A stretch of 39,106 nt of DNA from the NCBI GenBank assembly GCA_015233375.1, contig JADFXW010000006.1, forward strand, positions 1 to 39,106. The letters are read 5' to 3'. The DNA comes from Candidatus Omnitrophota bacterium. Its GTDB lineage: Bacteria; Omnitrophota; Gorgyraeia; Zapsychrales; Fredricksoniimonadaceae. Within the stretch, counting starts at the first letter, position 1; the number at the start of each line of letters is the position of its first letter. A program made the position numbers and the translations under genes. The notes under the pieces are model-generated. The model saw only the letters and a program-made list of their open reading frames with translations, was not told where the DNA came from and made no database searches. Positions 8,072 to 16,817 of this stretch are shown here, piece after piece.

Positions 8072-9559
8072 TTAATATTTGTCTCGGTATGGCTCTAAAG
8101 TTTTTAAATATTCAACCGGAGGATTATACCCTAAAGATTGGGCTTCTGCCAGATAATGTATGGCTTCTTTAAAATCCCTGGACTTAAACGACAAAATAGA
8201 TAAATTGACATAAGCATCCTGATGACGGTGATTGATAACCACTGTTTTTAAATAAGCGGCAATAGCCTCTGCATTTTGACCTAAATTCGCGTACACATTA
8301 CCCAAATTATAATAAGCTTCCGCGTTTTTGGGGTCAACCTCCACCGCTTTTTCATAATAATTGATGGATTCCCTTAACTCACCTTGGGATTCACTTAAAT
8401 AGCCTAAATTAAAATAAGCACTTGCATTATCAGGCGCTAAATCAATAACCTTCAGATAAAATTGACGGGCTTTGAGCTTGTCCCCTAAGGCATTCCAAAT
8501 GAGACCTTGATTGAGATACCCGGAAACATTTTTCGGATGTAGATGCACCAAGCGTTCATAAACCCTCAAAGCAATCTTTAAATTACCTGTATCACGATAA
8601 AGATTAGCCAAATTATGCAACGCCCCTTCATGATTAGGATCTATTTGAAGGGCCTTGGCATAAAAACGAATAGCTTCCTCTTTACCTCCCACCTGCTCAT
8701 ATAATAAAGCTAAATTGTAGTAATCTGCGGCATTATACTTTTTTCGTTTAGATAATTGTTCAAAGTCAGCCAACACCTCTTCACGTTTTTCTTTATAAAG
8801 AACATTACTCGGATTATCCACAATCGCACGGCCATAAGCCTGGACAAGGGCAATATCAATCTTCTCATCATCAGGAAACATCGTCAAAAGACGAGAATAC
8901 GTGGACACAGCCTCTTGAGGCTTGCCTAACATCCTAAAAGCTTCTCCCAAGTCCAAATAAGCCTCAGGCAATTGAGGATTAATTTCAATCATCTTCTCCA
9001 ATAATGGAATAGCCTTGTCCCATTGCTTCTGTTCTTTGGCAAGTAAAGCCATCCCTTCATAAGCCCTTATAGAATGCTGGTCTTTCATCGCTGCTTGCTG
9101 ATAAAATGTGTTAGCAGCAGTGAAGTCTCCCCTTTTCTTATACGCATCCCCTAAATTATTAAAATTCTCTGCAAAGGGATGCCTTTTGGCTTCATAGGTC
9201 CAAAAAGTAACCGCGGATTGACGTACACTTATCTCAAAAATACTGCTCCAAATAATAAAACACCCAAAAACACCAATCCCCATCCAAAACAGGACGCGCA
9301 CAATCATTTCTTGTGATTTTAAAAAGCAATAAAACCGAGGGGTCATTGCGGCTAAAAGAAAGAAAAACACAAACGAGGCTACATATAATCCTATGAAACG
9401 AAAAGGCCCCCATACCAAAAAAACAGAAGGTTGGGAAATAAAAAAAAGAAAAACAAAGAAAGAAACCCAGGCTTTAGTAATTTTTAAATAACGCGCGAAA
9501 AGCACAAACAAAACCGAACATATACAATGTCCAGTTAAAGAAAGTAATGAAATATTCAT
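8072..9559 (-). CDS. Membrane-anchored TPR-repeat protein
   Basis: This 495-residue protein has about four hydrophobic helices in its first 115 residues, then a long array of roughly ten tetratricopeptide repeats to the C-terminus. Representative units are AYYNLGNVYANLGQNAEAIAAY and AYFNLGYLSESQGELRESINYY, with the usual Ala, Gly and Tyr spacing of 34 residues. TPR arrays bind partner proteins, so this is probably an inner-membrane scaffold. No enzymatic domain is seen. The gene follows apt by 21 nt. The membrane topology resembles TPR proteins linked to glycosyltransferases, but I see no catalytic motif. Confidence 0.85.
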   Translation of the reverse strand: MNISLLSLTGHCICSVLFVLFARYLKITKAWVSFFVFLFFISQPSVFLVWGPFRFIGLYVASFVFFFLLAAMTPRFYCFLKSQEMIVRVLFWMGIGVFGCFIIWSSIFEISVRQSAVTFWTYEAKRHPFAENFNNLGDAYKKRGDFTAANTFYQQAAMKDQHSIRAYEGMALLAKEQKQWDKAIPLLEKMIEINPQLPEAYLDLGEAFRMLGKPQEAVSTYSRLLTMFPDDEKIDIALVQAYGRAIVDNPSNVLYKEKREEVLADFEQLSKRKKYNAADYYNLALLYEQVGGKEEAIRFYAKALQIDPNHEGALHNLANLYRDTGNLKIALRVYERLVHLHPKNVSGYLNQGLIWNALGDKLKARQFYLKVIDLAPDNASAYFNLGYLSESQGELRESINYYEKAVEVDPKNAEAYYNLGNVYANLGQNAEAIAAYLKTVVINHRHQDAYVNLSILSFKSRDFKEAIHYLAEAQSLGYNPPVEYLKTLEPYRDKY

Positions 9560-9580
9560 GGAAATAAGAAGAACCGCGCG

Positions 9581-10102
9581 TTAATACTGGATGATTGAAT
9601 CAATCGGAAGATCTTTAAGCTTCTCTTTACCTTTGAGGAATTTTAATTCCACTAAAAAAGCCACTCCAACGATCTTTGCCTTCTGTGATTTTAACATATC
9701 CACCACTGCCCTCACAGTCCCTCCTGTGGCTAAAAGATCGTCGACCACAAGGACCCTGGCATTGACACCTACCGCATCTTCATGCATTTCAAGGGTGTCC
9801 GTACCATATTCTAATTGATAGGTGACACTCTTTGTCTTATAAGGCAACTTCCCTTTTTTACGTACTGGGACAAAACCTGCGCCCAATTTATACGCCAAGG
9901 CAGAGGCAAAAATAAAGCCCCGGGCCTCAACACCAACCACGTATTCAATTTTTGACTTCTTAAATGTCTGAGCCATCGCATTAATAGACTTCTTAAACGC
10001 CTTTGCATTCCTTAAGAGCGTGGTGATATCCTTGAATATAATGCCTTTTTTGGGAAAATCCGGAATATCCCGTATATATTTCTTTAGCTCAGATGTCTTC
10101 AT
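9581..10102 (-). CDS. apt: Adenine phosphoribosyltransferase
   Basis: At 173 residues this is the normal Apt length. Apt converts adenine and PRPP to AMP and pyrophosphate in purine salvage. The N-terminal IRDIPDFPKKGIIFKDITTLL is a hallmark of Apt, as is VGVEARGFIFASALAYKLGAGF split over two short motifs. The PRPP-binding motif VLVVDDLLATGGT lies near residue 120. It is cytoplasmic. It is tightly packed between the LacI-like gene (9 nt upstream) and the TPR gene (21 nt downstream), consistent with one transcript. Confidence 0.95.
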   Translation of the reverse strand: MKTSELKKYIRDIPDFPKKGIIFKDITTLLRNAKAFKKSINAMAQTFKKSKIEYVVGVEARGFIFASALAYKLGAGFVPVRKKGKLPYKTKSVTYQLEYGTDTLEMHEDAVGVNARVLVVDDLLATGGTVRAVVDMLKSQKAKIVGVAFLVELKFLKGKEKLKDLPIDSIIQY

Positions 10103-10111
10103 AATCTCCCC

Positions 10112-10957
10112 TTATTTCCCCATAGATTCAGCCTTAATTAGTTTGGCTGACAGGACTTCTTTAACAGGCAATCTAGCCTTTCCATGGCTGATTTGATAAA
10201 GCATTTCAAGACCTAAACGTCCCATTTCAATTAAAGGTTGCGCTACAGTGGCCAAGGGAATAGAACAATGAGCCCTTAATGGATTATCATCAAATCCACA
10301 AATGGCCAATTCTGAAGGGATAGCAATCTTTTTAGATTTAGCCACATCAATGGCTTCCATGGCCATCACATCAGACGCTGCAAATATGGCGGTTGGCCTT
10401 TGTTTTAATTTAAGAAGTTCTGCGGCTGCCTGACGAGCAGGAGTGCGTAAAAAAGCCCCTATCTTCACATATTCTTCATCAGGGGCCATGTGATGCTTCT
10501 TAAGGGCTGCATTATACCCGTCAAGACGAACAAGACCGGCTTGTGTCGATAAATCACCAGCGATAGTGGCAATATGCTTATGCCCCATCTTAATAAAATT
10601 CTCCACCACTTGAAGAGCCGCCTCATAATTATTGACCGCAATATAATTGATAGGTTCATGGATGATATTATTCAAAACCAGGCATGGCATACCTCTTGTT
10701 ATCGCTTTTTTGACAATATCGATATCATTGTCAATGTCTGCGAATAGAATACCATCCACATATTTACGGTCTAAAAGAGTCGGATCCAGCCATGTTTCAT
10801 GGCTAGACCTGTCAGTAATATGGACAAGGAAGTCCACATTCAAACGGCTAGCTGCCAAATTAACACCCTTAGTGATTTCGCCTGTATAATAAGAATGAAA
10901 AATATCTTCAAATCTAGGCAATATTAATACGTAAATAGGTTTACGTTTAGTGGCCAT
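10112..10957 (-). CDS. LacI/GalR-type effector-binding protein lacking the DNA-binding domain
   Basis: This 281-residue protein begins directly in the periplasmic-binding-protein fold of LacI-family regulators (RKPIYVLILPRFEDIFHSYY). It has the typical features VDGILFADID, GMPCLVLNN, GHKHIATIAGD, RLDGYNAALKKH, PTAIFAASDVMAMEAID and AICGFDDNPLRAHCSIPLATV. Normal LacI proteins are about 330-340 residues with a helix-turn-helix of about 55 residues, and that part is absent. No signal peptide is visible, so it is probably cytoplasmic and not a transport binding protein. It lies 8 nt after the sigma factor gene and 9 nt before apt. It may bind a sugar or purine and act through a partner; the function is not assignable. 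Confidence 0.8.
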   Translation of the reverse strand: MATKRKPIYVLILPRFEDIFHSYYTGEITKGVNLAASRLNVDFLVHITDRSSHETWLDPTLLDRKYVDGILFADIDNDIDIVKKAITRGMPCLVLNNIIHEPINYIAVNNYEAALQVVENFIKMGHKHIATIAGDLSTQAGLVRLDGYNAALKKHHMAPDEEYVKIGAFLRTPARQAAAELLKLKQRPTAIFAASDVMAMEAIDVAKSKKIAIPSELAICGFDDNPLRAHCSIPLATVAQPLIEMGRLGLEMLYQISHGKARLPVKEVLSAKLIKAESMGK

Positions 10958-10965
10958 AAGACTCC

Positions 10966-11772
10966 TTATGTTTCACTTTCCTTAAACATGTTTTTCATTT
11001 TATCCATGGTCAAGGCTTCTATTTGCCTGACCCTCTCACGAGAAAGGCCAAGTTTACGGGCAATTTGGGCCAAGGTATGCGTCTGGCCTTCTTTAAGACC
11101 AAAACGCATCTCAATAATCTTCCTTTCCCGCTCATCAAGCCCCTCAAGTATGGCCTGCGCCCGTTCTTTATTAAGGAAGGTGGCCACCGTTTCATCAGGA
11201 GCGCTCATGTTTTCATCTTCTAACATATCCTTCATCTGTCCTTCACCATCTTCACCAACAGGTGCATCGATGCTGGACATTTTTGTCACCGCTCCCTCTA
11301 ATTCACGGACCTTCTCCATGGTGACCTTCATCTTCTTAGCGATTTCAGCCGTCGTAGGCCTGCGGTGCATGGCCTGTGTCAATTTTTCTGTCGCTTTTCG
11401 GAATTTAAGAATTTCCTCATTCAAATAAACAGGCACGCGGATCATCTTGCCTTGATCAATAATAGCCCGAGAGATAGCCTGCTTTATCCACCAGGCCCCG
11501 TAGGTTGAAAACCTGAATCCCTTGCCAGGGTCAAACTTGTCTACCCCTCGCATCAAGCCAATATTGCCCTCTTCAATCAAGTCCCCTAAAGCAATGCCCA
11601 AATTGGTATAACGCTTGGCGATATTAATAACCAAACGCAAGTTGGCGCGGATCATGGCTTCACGCGCCTTCTTGTCTCCTTTTTGGATTCTCCGGGCCAA
11701 AGTCACCTCTTCTTCTGCCGTGAGAAGCTCTATGTTCTTTATCTCTTTTAAATAAGACTTGATTGGATCCAT
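10966..11772 (-). CDS. RNA polymerase sigma-70 family factor (RpoD/RpoS-like, compact)
   Basis: This 268-residue sigma factor has region 1.2 (DPIKSYLKEIKNIELLTAEEE), region 2 (NLRLVINIAKRY, LGDLIEEGNIGLMRGVDKFD, FSTYGAWWIKQAISRAI), region 3, and region 4 with the helix-turn-helix HTLAQIARKLGLSRERVRQIE. It lacks region 1.1 and the long non-conserved region of primary RpoD, so it is either a group 2 factor or a compact primary factor. It directs RNA polymerase to -35/-10 promoters. It is embedded in the cluster, 11 nt after ppdK and 8 nt before the LacI-like gene. Confidence 0.9.
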   Translation of the reverse strand: MDPIKSYLKEIKNIELLTAEEEVTLARRIQKGDKKAREAMIRANLRLVINIAKRYTNLGIALGDLIEEGNIGLMRGVDKFDPGKGFRFSTYGAWWIKQAISRAIIDQGKMIRVPVYLNEEILKFRKATEKLTQAMHRRPTTAEIAKKMKVTMEKVRELEGAVTKMSSIDAPVGEDGEGQMKDMLEDENMSAPDETVATFLNKERAQAILEGLDERERKIIEMRFGLKEGQTHTLAQIARKLGLSRERVRQIEALTMDKMKNMFKESET

Positions 11773-11783
11773 TTTTTTAAATA

Positions 11784-14573
11784 TTACTTTTTCTTTGTTG
11801 TTTTCTTTTTAATAACAACTTTTTTATCACTAATAGCTTGCTGTGCTGCTGCCAGACGGGCAATAGGCACCCGGTAAGGTGAGCAGGATACATAATTCAT
11901 ACCGATTCTATGGCAGAACTTGACACTCGCTGATTCTCCACCATGCTCGCCGCAGATACCAATTTTAAGGTCCTTACGTGTCGAACGACCAAGCTCAATA
12001 CCTAATTTCACAAGCTTGCCCACCCCTTCCTGGTCAAGACTTTGGAAAGGATCATCCTTGAAAATACCTTTACCGCCTTCCTTTTCAGTAGCCACATAAA
12101 CGGGAAGGAAACGACCTGCGTCATCACGAGAAAGGCCTAAGGTCATCTGGGTTAAATCATTGGTCCCAAAGCTGAAGAACTCAGCCACCTCGGCAATCTG
12201 GTCTGCCAAAAGGGCTGCTCGTGGTATCTCGATCATGGTGCCAACCATGTAATTTAATTTGACACCTGAGGCCTTGATAAGGGCATCAGCCACAGCCCTT
12301 GTTTGGGTCTCAAGAATTTTGAATTCTTTTTTATCCATGGTCAAAGGATGCATGATTTCAGGGAAAACCTTGATCCCTTCCTTCTTGCATTTGATAGCCG
12401 CCTCAATAATCGCGGTAATCTGCATTTCCAGAATTTCTGGATACGTGATACACAAACGACATCCGCGATGACCTAACATGGGATTAGACTCGTGTAATTG
12501 TTCGCAACGGTGCCTGATTTTTTCTGGCGAAAGCCCGGTAATTTTACTAAGCTTCCCAATCCCAGCCTCATCCTTTGGAGTAAACTCATGTAAGGGAGGA
12601 TCAATAAGCCTGATGGTCACAGGAAACCCATTCATGGCCTTGAATATGCCATAAAAATCATCCCTTTGAAATGGCAAAAGTTTAAGAAGAGCTGCTTTAC
12701 GGGTTTCTGGTGTTTCAGCCACGATCATTTCTTGAATAGCTAAACGACGCTCCTCAGTATCAAAGAACATATGCTCTGTACGGCAAAGCCCGATACCTTC
12801 AGCACCCATTCTCACCGCGTTATCCGCATCATAGGGCGTATCCGCATTCGTACGCACCTTGATGGTACGGAAAGTATCTGCCCATTTGAGTATTGTATAA
12901 TAGCTCTCTGGAAGCTCTGGCTCTTTAAGGGTCAAATCTCCCATATAAATATCACCAGCAGAACCATCCAAGGTCAGATAATCGCCTTGTTTGATTGTTT
13001 GACCTCCAATGGTCATGACCTTATCATTATAGTTAATATCCAAAGCCTCACAGCCGACGATACAGCACTTACCCCAACCACGTGCTACGACAGCAGCGTG
13101 AGAGGTTTTACCACCCGTCGCTGTCAATATCCCTTTGGCGGCGTGCATACCACCAACATCTTCAGGGCTTGTTTCTTTACGGACTAAAATAACCCTGTCC
13201 CCATTATGGGCAAACGCCTCTGCTTCCCCGGCCGTAAAAACAACCTTACCTGCAGCAGCACCTGGAACAGCATTGATACCGCCCGCTAAACGAAGCTTTT
13301 TCAATTGGTCAATACCTGTTTTCTTGCTATCAATGACCGGATAAAAAAGGCGTTCAATATCCTCAGACGAAAGACGACTAACAGCCTCCTCCTTGGTAAT
13401 GACTGGTTTTAGGGCCGCATCTGCATATTTCTTAGGCAGGTATCCTTTCTTTATCAATTCGTTCGCTTGGGCCTTTGTTAAAAGTGGCTGGGTTGCATGA
13501 TCAACCGCTATACGGAAGGCCGCGGCAGGAGAGCGTTTGCCTGTACGGCACTGCAACATATAAAGCCTCTCGTCTTCAACGGTAAATTCCAAATCCTGCA
13601 TTTCCTTATAATAACTCTCCAAAATGGCCCGAACAGCGCAAAGTTGGTCATAAGCCTTTGGCATCTGATCTTTAAGGGTGGCAAGCTTCAAAGGAGTACG
13701 AATACCAGCGACCACGTCTTCACCTTGGGCATTAATCAAATAATCCCCATAGAATGTGTTCTCGCCTGTATTGGGATCACGGGTAAAACAAACACCTGTT
13801 CCGCTATTTTCGCCTTTATTACCAAAAACCATCTGGACGACATTAACAGCAGTTCCTTTAAGGTCTGTGATTTTCTCAACCCTGCGGTAGGTCACGGCTT
13901 TCTCCGCTTCCCAACTGTTAAAAACCGCCATGATGGCACCCCATAACTGCTTCCATGGATCTTGCGGGAATTCCTCCCCCTTATTTTGTTTATAAAACGC
14001 CTTGAATTGGGCACAGAGTTCCTTGAGCTTGTCAGCGGGAATTTCTGGATCAGTCGCCACACCTATCTTATGCTTCATCTCATGCAGCATATCCTCCATC
14101 GGCTGCTTGGAAAGTCCCATGGCCGTTGAAGAATACATTTGGATAAACCGACGATACGCGTCATAGGCAAAGCGTGGATTATTTGTTTTTGCAGCCAAGC
14201 CTTCAACGCTTTTATCATTCAAGCCTAAATTCAAAATAGTTTCCAGCATCCCTGGCATCGAACGTGCGGCCCCGGAACGGACAGATACTAATAACGGATC
14301 CTTGTCATCACCCAATTTTTTATGAGTGACTTTTTCTAACTTGACAATTGCGTCCCTTACTTCTTTTTCTAAGGTTTTAGGAAGTTTACGACCAAGTTGA
14401 TAATACTCTTCACACGTCTGAATCGTGATGGTAAAACCAGCTGGCACTGGAATCCCAATAGAGGTCATCTCCATTAAACCTATCCCTTTACCGCCTAATA
14501 CATTTTTTGTTAAATCTGCCCCTTTAGCCTCAGCCTTACCTGCACCGTAAGAAAAAACATGTTTGTTTGCCAT
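11784..14573 (-). CDS. ppdK: Pyruvate, phosphate dikinase
   Basis: This 929-residue enzyme interconverts pyruvate, ATP and phosphate with PEP, AMP and pyrophosphate. The N-terminal ATP-grasp domain begins with NVLGGKGIGLMEM and has VSVRSGAARSMPGMLETILN. The swivelling phosphohistidine domain has GGKTSHAAVVARGWGKCC with the catalytic His. The C-terminal PEP/pyruvate barrel carries GTMIEIPRAAL, SFGTNDLTQMTLGLSRDDAG and GICGEHGG. Length is close to the usual 870-930, with an unusual Lys-rich tail (KKVVIKKKTTKKK). It is the second gene of the glyS-led cluster, 50 nt after glyS. With pckA in the same window it provides PEP from pyruvate or, in glycolysis, a pyrophosphate-dependent alternative to pyruvate kinase. 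Confidence 0.97.
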   Translation of the reverse strand: MANKHVFSYGAGKAEAKGADLTKNVLGGKGIGLMEMTSIGIPVPAGFTITIQTCEEYYQLGRKLPKTLEKEVRDAIVKLEKVTHKKLGDDKDPLLVSVRSGAARSMPGMLETILNLGLNDKSVEGLAAKTNNPRFAYDAYRRFIQMYSSTAMGLSKQPMEDMLHEMKHKIGVATDPEIPADKLKELCAQFKAFYKQNKGEEFPQDPWKQLWGAIMAVFNSWEAEKAVTYRRVEKITDLKGTAVNVVQMVFGNKGENSGTGVCFTRDPNTGENTFYGDYLINAQGEDVVAGIRTPLKLATLKDQMPKAYDQLCAVRAILESYYKEMQDLEFTVEDERLYMLQCRTGKRSPAAAFRIAVDHATQPLLTKAQANELIKKGYLPKKYADAALKPVITKEEAVSRLSSEDIERLFYPVIDSKKTGIDQLKKLRLAGGINAVPGAAAGKVVFTAGEAEAFAHNGDRVILVRKETSPEDVGGMHAAKGILTATGGKTSHAAVVARGWGKCCIVGCEALDINYNDKVMTIGGQTIKQGDYLTLDGSAGDIYMGDLTLKEPELPESYYTILKWADTFRTIKVRTNADTPYDADNAVRMGAEGIGLCRTEHMFFDTEERRLAIQEMIVAETPETRKAALLKLLPFQRDDFYGIFKAMNGFPVTIRLIDPPLHEFTPKDEAGIGKLSKITGLSPEKIRHRCEQLHESNPMLGHRGCRLCITYPEILEMQITAIIEAAIKCKKEGIKVFPEIMHPLTMDKKEFKILETQTRAVADALIKASGVKLNYMVGTMIEIPRAALLADQIAEVAEFFSFGTNDLTQMTLGLSRDDAGRFLPVYVATEKEGGKGIFKDDPFQSLDQEGVGKLVKLGIELGRSTRKDLKIGICGEHGGESASVKFCHRIGMNYVSCSPYRVPIARLAAAQQAISDKKVVIKKKTTKKK

Positions 14574-14623
14574 TGCTTTCGTCCCTTACCCTTTCTAATT
14601 AATAATTTAAGAATTTTATAAAA

Positions 14624-15937
14624 TTACCGGAGCCGTTCTTTTAAATATCCGGCCAGCCCCTCTAAAGAAACACGCTCTTGGCGCATCGTATCCCTGTCAC
14701 GAACTGTAACTTGATTATCCTCAAGTGATTGTACATCGACAGTAACACAAAAATTTGTTCCCACCTCATCTTGACGGCGGTAAAGTTTACCTATAGCAGC
14801 TGTATCATCATACACGCAAACCATGTCTTTTTGAAGCTCTGATTTAATTTTTCTTGCGAGCCTTACTATCCCCTCATTTTTCTTTAAAAGAGGCAAAACA
14901 GCAACCTTGACAGGAGATAAAGCGGGATGAAATTTCATCACCACCCGTACGGCGTCGTTAACGGTTTCTTCATGATACGCATCCACTAAAAAGGCCAAGG
15001 TAGCCCTGTCACAGCCACCCGATGGCTCAATAACATGAGGAAAAAACTTCTCATTTGTCAAAGGGTCTTGATATTGCAAGTCCTTACCTGAAAATTTTGC
15101 GTGCTGTTTTAAATCATAATCCCCACGATTGGCAATACCCTCAAGCTCAGACCATCCAAAAGGGAAATTATATTCCACATCCGTACACCCTGCGGCGTAA
15201 TGAGCCAGCTCCTCTTGACCATGTTCTCTTAATTTCAAATTCTCTTTTTTCATCCCTAAACCAATATACCAGTTAAAACGCGCCTGTATCCATTCGCGGT
15301 ATTTATCAGAAGCTTCCTCAGGTTTACAAAAATATTCAATTTCCATTTGTTCAAATTCTCGGGTGCGAAAGGTGAAATTACCAGGAGTTATTTCATTACG
15401 AAAGGACTTGCCAATTTGAGCAATCCCAAAGGGGAGCTTTCGATGGGTGGAATCAATCACATTAGCGAAATTCACAAAAATCCCTTGAGCTGTCTCAGGC
15501 CTTAAATAAACCACTGACGATGAGTCCTGCATGGCTCCAAGATTGGTTTGAAGCATCAAATTAAAGGCCCGCTCATCGGTAAATTCACTGCCCCCACAAA
15601 AAGGGCATTTTCCTTTGTTGAGCTGATCAGCCCTCAAGCGCCTGGAGCATTTCGTATTCTTGCAATCAACCATCATATCAGCAAAATTTGCGGTATGGCC
15701 AGACGCTTCCCAAGTCTTTGGATGCATGAGGATAGAAGCATCAAGCCCCACCACATCTTCACGATAATGCACGACAGACTGCCACCAGGCATTTTTAACA
15801 TTGCGCTTCAGTTCACAGCCCAAAGGACCATAGTCCCAAGCACCGTTTAATCCACCATAAATTTCAGAAGATTGAAAAATAAAACCTCTGCGCTTGGCGA
15901 GTGAAACAATTTTTTCCATGAAATCAGGACTTGTCAT
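14624..15937 (-). CDS. glyS: Glycine--tRNA ligase (homodimeric class II)
   Basis: This enzyme of about 437 residues charges tRNA-Gly. It is the alpha2-type (eukaryote/archaea/Gram-positive-like) enzyme, not the alpha2beta2 type. Visible are AKRRGFIFQSSEIYGG, GAWDYGPLGCELKRN, motif 2 FRNEITPGNFTFRTREFEQME, and motif 3 EPSGGCDRATLAFLVDAY. The C-terminal anticodon-binding domain includes VAVLPLLKKN and RRQDEVGTNFCVTVD. A CxxC/CxxC zinc-like insert (CKNTKC, CPFCGG) is present. The frame is open further upstream to a TTG, but ATG 15937 fits family N-termini; ATG 15922 (MEKIVSLAKR) is also possible. It is the first gene of a long cluster. Confidence 0.95.
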   Translation of the reverse strand: MTSPDFMEKIVSLAKRRGFIFQSSEIYGGLNGAWDYGPLGCELKRNVKNAWWQSVVHYREDVVGLDASILMHPKTWEASGHTANFADMMVDCKNTKCSRRLRADQLNKGKCPFCGGSEFTDERAFNLMLQTNLGAMQDSSSVVYLRPETAQGIFVNFANVIDSTHRKLPFGIAQIGKSFRNEITPGNFTFRTREFEQMEIEYFCKPEEASDKYREWIQARFNWYIGLGMKKENLKLREHGQEELAHYAAGCTDVEYNFPFGWSELEGIANRGDYDLKQHAKFSGKDLQYQDPLTNEKFFPHVIEPSGGCDRATLAFLVDAYHEETVNDAVRVVMKFHPALSPVKVAVLPLLKKNEGIVRLARKIKSELQKDMVCVYDDTAAIGKLYRRQDEVGTNFCVTVDVQSLEDNQVTVRDRDTMRQERVSLEGLAGYLKERLR

Positions 15938-15978
15938 AAGAGGATGATATTTTATCAAAACCTTAAAAAAACGCAACA

Positions 15979-16002
15979 AAAATTGAAAACGTTATCAATT
16001 TT
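15979..16002 (-). terminator. Weak AT-rich hairpin after the Lys-rich barrel protein gene
   Basis: AAAATTGA (15979-15986) and TCAATTTT (15995-16002) form an 8-bp stem with an 8-nt loop. On the minus strand the stem ends in a short T run, so it could terminate transcription between the ParA cluster and glyS. The stem is A/T-rich and therefore weak. Confidence 0.35.
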
Positions 16003-16013
16003 AAAAACCAGCC

Positions 16014-16481
16014 CTATTTATAAACCTTATCACCGACGTTGACATCCTTGTCAACCTTAAGCCCAACCAACTGCCCCTTTCGAGCCACCTTGACATCCAG
16101 ACTTTCAATCTGCATAGACCAGATCTTCTGAATAAACTTTTGCTTGAGACCCACAATAGTCAACTTGTCTCCTATCAAAATGGTCTGACCTGTCAGTTTC
16201 AGGACACAGACATTAATCCGTTTAAAATAATGAGTGATTTCCCCCACCTCTTTTAAAGCAGGATCAATAACAAGCCCTGTGTCTTTACGTAATTTTTGAG
16301 AAAGCGCAGGCTTAACTACCTTGGCCTTAGATAGCACTTCTTTTTTGACTATCTTTTTCTTAAACTTCTTGGGCTTGATAGCCTTTTTCTTGACCACCTT
16401 ACGACGAGAAGATTTTATCCTCTTTTTTGAGGACTTAATCCAAAACACCTCTTTGAGAAGGTCAATAAACTTATTTAACAT
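16014..16481 (-). CDS. Lys-rich protein with C-terminal EF-Tu-like beta-barrel
   Basis: This 155-residue protein has a short amphipathic start, then an extremely basic stretch at residues 16-50 (runs such as SSRRKVVKKKAIKPKKFKKK). The final 75 residues (from VGEITHYFKRINVCVLKL to VNVGDKVYK) match the small 'translation elongation factor-like' barrel family, which resembles EF-Tu domain 2 and is also found at the end of U32 peptidases. The barrel usually stands alone at about 80 residues; the basic extension is unusual and suggests nucleic-acid or ribosome binding. Function is unknown. It follows the DUF4870-like gene by 9 nt in the ParA cluster. Confidence 0.75.
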   Translation of the reverse strand: MLNKFIDLLKEVFWIKSSKKRIKSSRRKVVKKKAIKPKKFKKKIVKKEVLSKAKVVKPALSQKLRKDTGLVIDPALKEVGEITHYFKRINVCVLKLTGQTILIGDKLTIVGLKQKFIQKIWSMQIESLDVKVARKGQLVGLKVDKDVNVGDKVYK

Positions 16482-16490
16482 GCGCTTTCA

Positions 16491-16817
16491 TCAAATGGTA
16501 ATTTTTTGAGCAATCCAGGAAATGATAGGTAATTCGACAAATAGACCTCTGATAGCCGCCACCATCCCCCAAAATGAACACAAGAAAAGAATAAAAAGAA
16601 AGGGCCTTAAAATCCAGGGAAACACAATACTAAGAACCAAGGTCGCTGTTTCTGCCACAAAAAGCACTAAACCTTGACGACCATGGTTTAAGACAAAATT
16701 ATTGTTCTTTTTAAGAATCAAGGGAACTATGCAAAATACAGGCAAATACGCCAAAAGAGCATACATTTTTCCATCAAGGATATCTGTTTTATCAAATACT
16801 TCTGACTTAAGGTTCAA
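16491..16817 (-). CDS. DUF4870-like small membrane protein
   Basis: This 108-residue protein has the DUF4870 pattern: a first helix (ALLAYLPVFCIVPLIL), a polar KNNNFVLNHGRQGLVLF segment, then two more helices. No biochemical function is established for the family. The start is a TTG that overlaps the ParA-fusion stop codon (TTGA), the same geometry as an ATGA coupling, with GAGG 8 nt upstream. The next ATG (16766) would remove 17 residues but leave the first helix almost intact. Its coupling to the ParA-CBM48 gene suggests it belongs to the same process. Confidence 0.75.
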   Translation of the reverse strand: MNLKSEVFDKTDILDGKMYALLAYLPVFCIVPLILKKNNNFVLNHGRQGLVLFVAETATLVLSIVFPWILRPFLFILFLCSFWGMVAAIRGLFVELPIISWIAQKITI

